Shown here piece by piece: positions 17,132 through 22,612 of a stretch of DNA of 32,590 nucleotides (its first letter is position 1; every line of letters begins with the position of its first letter). The stretch comes from CAYNFH01 sp964396385 (lineage in GTDB: Bacteria; Armatimonadota; Chthonomonadetes; Chthonomonadales; CAJBBX01). The translations under genes and the position numbers were made by a program. The stretch lies in the NCBI GenBank assembly GCA_964396385.1, contig CAYNFH010000044.1, positions 1-32,590 on the forward strand. The letters are read 5' to 3'. A model generated the notes under the pieces. The model ran no database searches, had not been told where the DNA came from, and saw nothing but the letters and a program-made list of their open reading frames with translations.

Positions 17132-17253
17132 TTAGCCGGGAATGCACGGGAATGAACGGAAATCAAGCACTTTGAAGTGGAAGGTCGAATGCGAGTCCGG
17201 ATGGACGCGACTTGGGGTTCCCATTCCCGTCTATCCGCGTTCATTCGCGGCCA
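17132..17253. repeat. Imperfect inverted-repeat element, copy 1
   Basis: The arm at 17132-17165 starts TTAGCCGGGAATGCACGGG, and the arm at 17221-17253 is its approximate reverse complement (ending GTTCATTCGCGG). About 55 unrelated bases separate them. The arms contain internal GAATGAACG-like subunits. The same design occurs at 20565-20667. The right arm overlaps the last codons of tlyA and supplies its C-terminal residues (AANERG). The span also covers the upstream region of the sugar importer operon. Confidence 0.6.
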
Positions 17254-17986
17254 AAGGTCTTCGCAAGCACGCGATGAACTCCCGGTTGCCGCTACCTCCG
17301 GTGATGGGCGACCTCATGGTGTCCCGGAGCTCCAGGCGAAGCTCCTCCGGTGCGAAGCGGATCACCTTGTCCAAAGCGCGCTGCCGTGCCTGTGCGTCTC
17401 GCACGATGCCCCGCGCCCCCACGGCCTCTCGTCCCGCTTCGAACTCGGGCTTCACGAGGCCTATGATGTGCCCCCCGGGCCGGAGAAGTGGCACGACGGC
17501 CGGGAGCACCAGGGTCAGGGATATGAAGGAGACGTCAACGGCTGCGAAGTCGAACGGCTCCGGAAACTGCTCGGGAGAAAGGTAGCGGGCATTCACGCCT
17601 TCCCGGAGCTCGACGCGATGGTCCGAGCGGACTTGAGGCGCCATCTGGTCGTGCCCCACGTCCACGGCCGTAACGCGCGCGGCGCCTCGCTGAAGCAGAC
17701 AGTCCGTGAATCCGCCCGTGGAGGCGCCTACGTCCAGGCATATGAGGCCGGATACGTTCAGCCGAAAGTGCTTGAGGGCGGCCTCCATCTTGAGGCCGCC
17801 GCGCCCAACGTACGGCAGGGCTTCGCCTGTGACGACGACTTCCTGGTGTTCCTCGACCTGCTGGCTCGGCTTGGTGGCGATGGCGCCGTCCACCTCGACC
17901 AGTCCTGCCTGGATGAGTCCCTGCGCTCTCTCGCGGCTGGAGGCCAGCCCACGCTGTGTGATGGCCCTATCGAGGCGTTCGGGCAT
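17231..17986 (-). CDS. tlyA: TlyA-family rRNA 2'-O-methyltransferase
   Basis: A 251-residue RNA methyltransferase acting on ribosomal RNA with S-adenosylmethionine. Residues 3-60 are an S4 RNA-binding domain (RLDRAITQRGLASSRERAQGLI). Residues 63-70 form the linker RGGLKMEAA. From residue 84 comes the FtsJ-like methyltransferase with the SAM loop LDVGASTGGFTDCLLQ, and then DVSFISL, LVKPEFEAGRE and SPITGGSGNREF. The ATG at 17986 begins exactly at the S4 domain; an upstream in-frame extension to 18043 is encoded by a heptamer repeat and is not real. The last residues come from an inverted-repeat element. It follows the NIL-domain gene by 74 bases and may be read from the same T-box-controlled transcript. 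Older annotations call this family hemolysin. Confidence 0.9.
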   Translation of the reverse strand: MPERLDRAITQRGLASSRERAQGLIQAGLVEVDGAIATKPSQQVEEHQEVVVTGEALPYVGRGGLKMEAALKHFRLNVSGLICLDVGASTGGFTDCLLQRGAARVTAVDVGHDQMAPQVRSDHRVELREGVNARYLSPEQFPEPFDFAAVDVSFISLTLVLPAVVPLLRPGGHIIGLVKPEFEAGREAVGARGIVRDAQARQRALDKVIRFAPEELRLELRDTMRSPITGGSGNREFIACLRRPLAANERG

Positions 17987-18000
17987 GGAGTGAAAGCAAG

Positions 18001-18028
18001 GGATGAAGGATGAAGGATGAAGGATGAA
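18001..18028 (+). repeat. Tandem heptanucleotide repeat (GGATGAA x4)
   Basis: Four perfect consecutive copies of GGATGAA lie between tlyA and the NIL-domain gene, just upstream of the tlyA start. The unit length of seven matches the arrays at 24171-24212 and 7971-8005, although the unit sequence differs. Confidence 0.9.
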
Positions 18029-18060
18029 TCCGGACGAGGTCATCCCTCACTCATCGCGCG

Positions 18061-18318
18061 CTAAAGGTTGGCTGTGTCAGTGCCGACGGAGCGCTGGAGG
18101 GCCTCCACTTGAAAGCCGGTGGTGTGCAGCCAGGAGATGGCTCGCTGGACCTCCTCCAGCGAACCTTCGATGTCGAGTTGAACGTGCCCGTAGTCATCAG
18201 TGATCTGTGCCTGGCGGATGTTGACCACAACGTCGAAATCCTTGATCAGCCGGTGGATGATGGGCGCTCTAACCTGACTGCTGTTACGAGTAGTAACGTT
18301 GACGGTGATGACCGGCAT
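18061..18318 (-). CDS. Stand-alone NIL domain protein
   Basis: An 85-residue protein that is almost entirely one NIL domain, the ACT-like ferredoxin-fold module found at the C-terminus of MetN methionine importers and in some methanogen homocysteine-synthesis proteins. The strand-helix pattern VITVNVTTRN, PIIHRLIKDFDVVVNIRQAQI, GHVQLDIEGSLEEVQRAISWLHTTGFQVEAL is clear. It could sense or bind methionine or a related amino acid, or assist sulfur transfer. It starts with ATG after AAGGAG and follows the MoaD-like gene by 27 bases in the operon. Presence with a Met-specifier T-box and a sulfur carrier supports a methionine-related role, but its exact job is unknown. Confidence 0.85.
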   Translation of the reverse strand: MPVITVNVTTRNSSQVRAPIIHRLIKDFDVVVNIRQAQITDDYGHVQLDIEGSLEEVQRAISWLHTTGFQVEALQRSVGTDTANL

Positions 18319-18345
18319 GTATTCGGGGCTCCTTCGAGCGCGGTC

Positions 18346-18621
18346 CTAGCCGCCGGCGATCGCGGGCACAATCGAGACCGCGTCACCCTCCTGGACCGGC
18401 GTATCTTTCCCCTTGAGGAAGCGTATGTCCTCCTCATTCAGATAGATGTTGACGAAGCGGCGCAGGTTGCCGTCCTCATCCGTCAGCCGGGCGCCTAGAC
18501 CGGGGTACTGGCTCTCAAGGTCCCGTATTACTGTAGCGACCGTTCCGGCCGACGCGGTCACCGTCTCCTGCTCGTTGGTCAGCTTCCTCAAGGGAGTTGG
18601 GATCAGAACGCTTACGGGCAT
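18346..18621 (-). CDS. MoaD/ThiS-family sulfur carrier protein
   Basis: A 91-residue ubiquitin-like protein ending in Gly90-Gly91, the tail that is adenylated and converted to a thiocarboxylate in MoaD, ThiS and CysO. The body shows the beta-grasp pattern: VSVLIPTPLRKLT, helix TVATVIRDLESQYPGL, FVNIYLNEEDIR, EGDAVSIVPAIAGG. It starts with ATG 14 bases after the threonine-synthase-like gene. It is surrounded by amino-acid genes rather than molybdopterin or thiamine genes, and its length and GG tail resemble mycobacterial CysO. It is most likely a sulfur donor for amino-acid synthesis. No E1-like activating enzyme or JAMM protease is encoded in the window. Confidence 0.9.
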   Translation of the reverse strand: MPVSVLIPTPLRKLTNEQETVTASAGTVATVIRDLESQYPGLGARLTDEDGNLRRFVNIYLNEEDIRFLKGKDTPVQEGDAVSIVPAIAGG

Positions 18622-18635
18622 GTCTGCAATTCCTT

Positions 18636-19889
18636 TCAGGCGGTCGCCGCGGCGATGAGCTTCTCGGCGCGCAGGGCAGTGTCGAGGGACGCGAGGTTAG
18701 CCTGAATGTAGGTTGGCCGGCCCATCTCACCCGCCACCGCCTCCTGGGTCTTCAGGCCGTTGCCAGTGATTGCGAGCACCACTGTGTCGTTCTCCGGGAA
18801 TCGGCCCTGCTCGGCCAGCCGTTTCGCCACGGCGACCGTGACTCCGCCGGCCGTCTCTGTAAAGATACCCTCCGTACGGCCGAGAAGCCGGATCCCCTCC
18901 ACAACCTCCTCGTCCGTCACATCGTCGGCCCAGCCGCCGCTCTTCCGCACCGTTTCGGCCGCAAAGTAGCCATCGGCCGGGTTGCCGATGGCGATAGACT
19001 TGGCGATGGTGTTCGGCTTCTGGGGACGCAAGACTTCTGAGCCCTGTTTGATCATGGACGTGATCGGGCTACAACCCGAAGCCTGGGCCGCGTACATCCG
19101 CGTCGGAACTCCGTCGATAATGCCCAGGGCGGCGAGCTCATTCAGGCCCTTGTAGATCTTGGAGATCAGCGAACCGCCGGCACACGGCACGACCACGTGG
19201 TCTGGGGCGCGCCAGCCCAACTGCTCCGCGATCTCATACCCGAAAGTCTTGGACCCGTCGCCGTAGAACGGACGCAGGTTGATGTTGACGAACGCCCAGC
19301 CGTACTTGCCAGCGGCTTCGGCGCAGAGCCGGTTCACCTCGTCGTAGCAACCCGAGACAGCCAGCACGTTGGTCCCGTAGACCAGAGTACCGAGCACCTT
19401 GCCCTGCTCCAGGTCCGCGGGGATGAAGATGTAGCTCTCAAACCCACCCTCCGCGGCGTGCGCCGCAACCGAGTTGGCGAGGTTCCCGGTCGACGCGCAT
19501 GCTACGACCTTAAAGCCCAGCTCACGCGCCTTCGTGAGGGCCACGGCAACCACCCTGTCCTTGAAGCTGAGGGTGGGGTGGTTCACGCTGTCGTTCTTCA
19601 GGTAGAGGTTCTTCAGGCCGAGCTCGCGCCCCAACCGCTCTGCACGGATCAGCGGTGTCCAGCCGCAATTGCGGCCGACGGATGGCTCACCATCGATTGG
19701 CAGCAGCTCCTTGTACCGCCACATGCTGGGCGGACCGGCCTCGATGGAGGCGCGCGATACTCGGGTCTTGATCTCCTCCAGGTTGTACACGATCTCCAGC
19801 GGGCCGAAGCAGAGCTCACATACGTGAACGGCGGCAATAGGATACTCTTCGCCGCATTCGCGACAGCGTAGACCCAGGACCTTCGCCAT
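18636..19889 (-). CDS. thrC: Threonine synthase family PLP enzyme; possibly a homocysteine-forming paralogue
   Basis: A 417-residue fold-type II PLP enzyme. Residues 9-27 are a CxxC...CxxC zinc-ribbon-like segment (Cys9, 12, 24, 27). Lys110 in TLSFKDR is the PLP lysine. ASTGNLANSVAAHA at 132-145 and CAGGSLIS in the middle form cofactor-binding loops. Annotated members convert O-phosphohomoserine to threonine. Here the operon also encodes a MoaD-like carrier and a NIL domain, and the T-box leader has a Met AUG specifier. An enzyme replacing the gamma-phosphate of O-phosphohomoserine with carrier-bound sulfur is therefore a serious alternative. AAGGAGG lies directly before the ATG. Family identity is firm, the substrate is not, and the symbol thrC reflects homology only. 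Confidence 0.88.
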   Translation of the reverse strand: MAKVLGLRCRECGEEYPIAAVHVCELCFGPLEIVYNLEEIKTRVSRASIEAGPPSMWRYKELLPIDGEPSVGRNCGWTPLIRAERLGRELGLKNLYLKNDSVNHPTLSFKDRVVAVALTKARELGFKVVACASTGNLANSVAAHAAEGGFESYIFIPADLEQGKVLGTLVYGTNVLAVSGCYDEVNRLCAEAAGKYGWAFVNINLRPFYGDGSKTFGYEIAEQLGWRAPDHVVVPCAGGSLISKIYKGLNELAALGIIDGVPTRMYAAQASGCSPITSMIKQGSEVLRPQKPNTIAKSIAIGNPADGYFAAETVRKSGGWADDVTDEEVVEGIRLLGRTEGIFTETAGGVTVAVAKRLAEQGRFPENDTVVLAITGNGLKTQEAVAGEMGRPTYIQANLASLDTALRAEKLIAAATA

Positions 19890-19900
19890 GTTCCCTCCTT

Positions 19901-19961
19901 ACTACAAAGGCACGAAGGTCTTCTCGTCCAGCCTTCATTTGCGCCTCTGTGTCTTTGTAGT
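19901..19961 (-). repeat. Hairpin in the T-box leader next to the thrC-like ribosome site
   Basis: ACTACAAAG at 19901-19909 and CTTTGTAGT at 19953-19961 are perfect inverted repeats, with an inner GAAGG/CCTTC pair. In the transcript this hairpin lies after the T-box terminator and ends at the AAGGAGG of the thrC-like gene. It may be a mobile palindromic repeat, or it may influence translation. Confidence 0.6.
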
Positions 19962-19979
19962 GAAAATGAAAATCGAATC

Positions 19980-20029
19980 AAAAACGCCCCGCGTCCGGGC
20001 AGGCCAATAGCTGCTCAGGACGAGAGGCG
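19980..20029 (-). terminator. T-box regulated intrinsic terminator
   Basis: On the minus strand CGCCTCTCGTCC (20029-20018) can pair with GGACGCGGGGCG (19996-19985), with one mismatch and one GU pair, followed by TTTTT. The 5' arm contains TCTCGTCC, which is also needed for the antiterminator, so the two structures exclude each other. This is the expected layout of a transcriptional T-box. Confidence 0.88.
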
Positions 20030-20280
20030 TGGGCATCTCGTGGTACCACCTGATGTTCGCCGGACCTTCGCAGGACCGGCCTCGGCGGGTGCCGTTCTGA
20101 GCAGATACCCTCAGAATCTACACCCTGACCCTGTAACGGGAGCCCCCCGGCGCGGCCTACTCGTCTCCTTTGGGCCGTGCGGCTCAGAAGCCATTTTCTG
20201 CGCGGCTACCCGCACCGGATCTCAGCATCCCCGGCTCTCTGTAGCGATATCTCCGCGCATACTCGTCTTCTTCAGTGCCG
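19980..20280 (-). ncRNA. T-box riboswitch leader with Met (AUG) specifier
   Basis: Stem I opens with CGGCACTGAAG (20280-20270), pairing with CTTCTGAGCCG (20190-20180) with two mismatches. The specifier loop has AGTA on its 5' side and GAAAATGG on its 3' side. In the GAA-N-codon-purine layout the codon is ATG at 20194-20192, followed by G. The next helix TGCGCGG/CCGCGCA is perfect. The upper stem has an AGAGAG bulge and a GGATGCTGAGA terminal loop, as in the distal tRNA-elbow contact. The antiterminator is CAGG and CGAGA pairing with CCTG and TCTCG, leaving the TGGTACCA bulge (20048-20041), whose TGGT matches a tRNA ending ACCA. Uncharged tRNA-Met would favour read-through into the thrC-like, MoaD-like and NIL genes. 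Confidence 0.9.
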
Positions 20281-20303
20281 ATATGAACTTGATTGCGGAC
20301 CTC

Positions 20304-20333
20304 ATTATATCGGCCGAGCGGACTCGGTGTCAA
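20304..20333 (-). promoter_or_regulatory. Consensus sigma70 promoter of the T-box operon
   Basis: On the minus strand TTGACA (20333-20328) and TATAAT (20309-20304) are both perfect, with an 18-base spacer. Transcription would begin near 20297, about 17 bases before T-box stem I. The -35 overlaps the stop codon of the ribbon-helix-helix gene. Confidence 0.88.
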
Positions 20334-20551
20334 TCCCCGGAGACAGAGTTCACGAACTCGATCATCTCCTTCTCGTAGCCAAAGTCCTGCGGCTCGTCGT
20401 CCGCCGGGCGCAGGTATCCCTCCTCCCGGATCAGGAAGTGCAGCCTTTGCCGGAGTATCTCAGCCATCGTGGAGCCTTCCCAATATGCCTTCCGCCGAAG
20501 CCACTCCCTTTCCTCATTGGAGAGCTTGACCGTCACAGAGCTATGCCTCAA
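20330..20551 (-). CDS. Small ribbon-helix-helix-like protein
   Basis: A 73-residue protein. SSVTVKLSNEEREWLRRKAYWEGSTMAEILRQRLHFLI has the strand-helix-helix pattern of CopG/Arc-type DNA-binding proteins, followed by an acidic tail. The start is a TTG at 20551 with AAGGAG (20564-20559) seven bases upstream; an in-frame GTG at 20536 lacks that spacing. The stop codon lies within the -35 of the T-box operon promoter. It sits downstream of the ABC importer genes on the same strand, separated by an inverted-repeat element. No toxin partner is adjacent, so an antitoxin role is not supported. It could be a repressor of nearby genes, which is inference only. Confidence 0.65.
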   Translation of the reverse strand: MRHSSVTVKLSNEEREWLRRKAYWEGSTMAEILRQRLHFLIREEGYLRPADDEPQDFGYEKEMIEFVNSVSGD

Positions 20552-20564
20552 GACAGTACTCCTT

Positions 20565-20667
20565 GAGCCGTGAATGAACGTTGATGAACGAACATTGGGG
20601 GCGCGGAATCCTGGAGTGTCACTTCAGCAGATCCCATTCACGTCCATTTGCGTTCATTCGCGGCTAA
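20565..20667. repeat. Imperfect inverted-repeat element, copy 2
   Basis: The arm at 20565-20598 (TGAGCCGTGAATGAACG start) is an approximate reverse complement of the arm at 20634-20667 (ending GTTCATTCGCGGCTAA), with about 35 bases between. It is the second copy of the 17132-17253 design. It begins at the stop codon of the upstream permease gene and ends at the ribosome site of the small regulator gene. Confidence 0.65.
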
Positions 20668-21533
20668 TCCTCCGTGCGCCCCAGCGCTGCAGGTGGGGTG
20701 GGGCGGAGCAGCATGGCCGCGAGAATAGTGAAGATATATGGCAGGCTCCTTAGCAGCTCGCCTGGAAGCTGCACGTTTCCCTGAAGCTGGAACTGGAGCG
20801 AGTCGAAGAAGCCGAAGATGAGCGCCGCCAGCGCCGTGCCCAGCGGAGTCCACCGGCCGCAGATCACCGCCGCCAGCGCGATAAAGCCGCGTCCCGCAAC
20901 CATATCATCGCTGAAGCGCCCCACCTGGCTCAGAGACAGGTACGCTCCCGCGAGGGCGGCAAGCGTTCCGGACAGGGTCACGCCCGCTATCCTCATCTTA
21001 ATGGGCGCTATGCCGGCCATTCTCGCGCTTTCCGGACTCTCCCCCACGGCCCGCAGCCGCAATCCGAAACGGGTCCGGAACAATACGAATTGCAGCATAA
21101 ACGGCAGCGCGATGGCCGCAATCATGAACGCGCCGACGGGGATAGTCGCGGCGACGCTCGCCTCCCGCTCCGGGCTGGCCTGGTTAAACATCCGTCTGAT
21201 CAGATAGGTCGTGGACGCCAGGGCGAGGATGTTAATGGCTACACCACTGATGATGTGGTCCATCTTGAGCCGCTGGGTGAGCAGCACGTGCAGCAGACCT
21301 AGAAGCGCACCGCTTGCGAGAGTCGCGGCCAATCCCACCAAGAGGCCGTGGTCCTGTGCTATCCACATCCCGACAAACGCCCCGACGAGCATCATGCCTT
21401 CGAGAGCGATGTTGATAACCCCCACCCGCTCTGAGAGGATTCCACCCATGCCGGCAAGGAGCAGGGGCGTTGTCTGGCGGAGCGCGGGGAGAAGCAGGGG
21501 TACCGCGCCGACCACTCCGGCGTCGGCGCTCAT
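20664..21533 (-). CDS. ABC transporter permease, nucleoside/BmpA-type, second subunit
   Basis: A 289-residue permease of the branched-chain/nucleoside-type group (NupQ/YufQ-like). The signature GMGGILSERVGVINIALEGMMLVGAFVG lies at about residues 28-55, and RAVGESPESARMAGI, the cytoplasmic coupling region, is in the middle, with eight to nine hydrophobic helices around. The ATG at 21533 overlaps the TGA of the preceding permease (ATGA), with GGAGGG just before it; the frame extends 29 codons further upstream into the other gene but is not family-like. It works with the permease at 21530-22612 and the ATPase at 22609-24159 to import nucleosides or similar compounds. The TAG stop at 20664-20666 directly abuts an inverted repeat. 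Confidence 0.9.
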   Translation of the reverse strand: MSADAGVVGAVPLLLPALRQTTPLLLAGMGGILSERVGVINIALEGMMLVGAFVGMWIAQDHGLLVGLAATLASGALLGLLHVLLTQRLKMDHIISGVAINILALASTTYLIRRMFNQASPEREASVAATIPVGAFMIAAIALPFMLQFVLFRTRFGLRLRAVGESPESARMAGIAPIKMRIAGVTLSGTLAALAGAYLSLSQVGRFSDDMVAGRGFIALAAVICGRWTPLGTALAALIFGFFDSLQFQLQGNVQLPGELLRSLPYIFTILAAMLLRPTPPAALGRTED

Positions 21534-22612
21534 GATGCCCTCCGCATATAGCGAACGCCTACCGCCAGGATCACCACCGCCTGTACGATGCCAGCGATCT
21601 GCCGGGGCGTAGAGGTCCACGACTCCATGAAAATGGCCCCGCTATTGAGCCCGCCGAACAGGATCGCTGCCAGCACCACCCCAAGCGCATTCAGGCCGCC
21701 CAGCAGGGCCACGGCGATGCTGTCGAAGCCGTAGCCCGCCGAGAGCGTATCCAGGTAACGGTGCTCCACCGCGAGAACCTGGACCGCGCCCGCCAATCCC
21801 GCCAGCGCGCCGGAAAGTACCATAGAGATGACCAACGTCCGAGGTACGTTAAGGCCCGCGGCCCGCGCCGCGTCCGGGTTGAGGCCCACGGCGCGGATCT
21901 CGTATCCCAGCGCCGTGCGCTTGATCAGGAATGCCACGCACGCCGCCGCGACCAGTGCAATGAAGAAGCCGGCCGAAAAGTTGGTGCCGCCGGGCTGCGC
22001 CCAGAGCTGGGCGCTCGGCAGCACGCGAGGCGTTGCGGAAGCAAGTGTATGCGGGTCCTTGAATGGCTTATTGACCAGGTAGTGGCAAAGGTTGAAGGCG
22101 ATGTAGTTCATCATGATCGTCACGATGACCTCGTGCGTCCCACGCCACGCCTTAAGAACTCCGGGCACGAACGCCCATAACCCTCCCGCCGCCATGCCGG
22201 TGAGGATGGCCAGTGGGAGGTGGATGACAAAGGGCAACCCCTTGGCGGCGAAGCCCACGACGGCGGATGCCAGGGCGCCTACCATGATCTGGCCCTCCGC
22301 GCCAATGTTGAACATGCCCGCACGAAAGGCGATCGCAACGGCCAGGCCAGAAAGTAGCAGGGGAGTGGCCTTGGCGAGCGTTCGCAGGATGCTGTTCTCA
22401 CTGCCGAAGGCGCCCTGGAATAGCGCCTTGAATGCGTCTACGGGCTGTCCGCCGGTGGCCCACAGCACGACCGCGGCTACCGCCAGCGCTATCGCGAGGG
22501 CGATCACTGGCTGAAGAATTCGGAGTAGTGCCGAAGGGGAGGAACGATGCGAGGTGGGGATCCGATGGCCGGATTCTGGCGGCGCTGCAGCGACCGGCGG
22601 AGGGGAGCTCAC
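21530..22612 (-). CDS. ABC transporter permease, nucleoside/BmpA-type, first subunit
   Basis: A 360-residue permease (NupP/YufP-like). The N-terminal 30 residues are Pro/Ser-rich and cytoplasmic, then helix 1 follows (LQPVIALAIALAVAAVVLWATG). The signature LAVAIAFRAGMFNIGAEGQIMVGALA is near residues 90-115. Nearer the C-terminus are IRAVGLNPDAARAAGLN, the ATPase-contact loop, and GYGFDSIAVALLGGLNALGVVLAA. The GTG start at 22612 overlaps the TGA of the ATPase gene (GTGA), and the 3' end overlaps the next permease, so all three subunits are translationally coupled. The substrate is predicted to be a nucleoside by family only. Confidence 0.9.
   Translation of the reverse strand: MSSPPPVAAAPPESGHRIPTSHRSSPSALLRILQPVIALAIALAVAAVVLWATGGQPVDAFKALFQGAFGSENSILRTLAKATPLLLSGLAVAIAFRAGMFNIGAEGQIMVGALASAVVGFAAKGLPFVIHLPLAILTGMAAGGLWAFVPGVLKAWRGTHEVIVTIMMNYIAFNLCHYLVNKPFKDPHTLASATPRVLPSAQLWAQPGGTNFSAGFFIALVAAACVAFLIKRTALGYEIRAVGLNPDAARAAGLNVPRTLVISMVLSGALAGLAGAVQVLAVEHRYLDTLSAGYGFDSIAVALLGGLNALGVVLAAILFGGLNSGAIFMESWTSTPRQIAGIVQAVVILAVGVRYMRRAS

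Noticed and set aside
17177..18013. Plus-strand open frame opposite tlyA
   Set aside because: The minus-strand frame has clear S4 and methyltransferase motifs; this one has none.
18001..18028. CRISPR or protein-coding repeat
   Set aside because: The unit is only 7 bases with no spacers, and the frame through it is not part of TlyA.
20180..20280. Threonine-specific T-box
   Set aside because: It was expected from the thrC label, but no ACN triplet lies in the specifier loop; the triplet in the conserved position is ATG.
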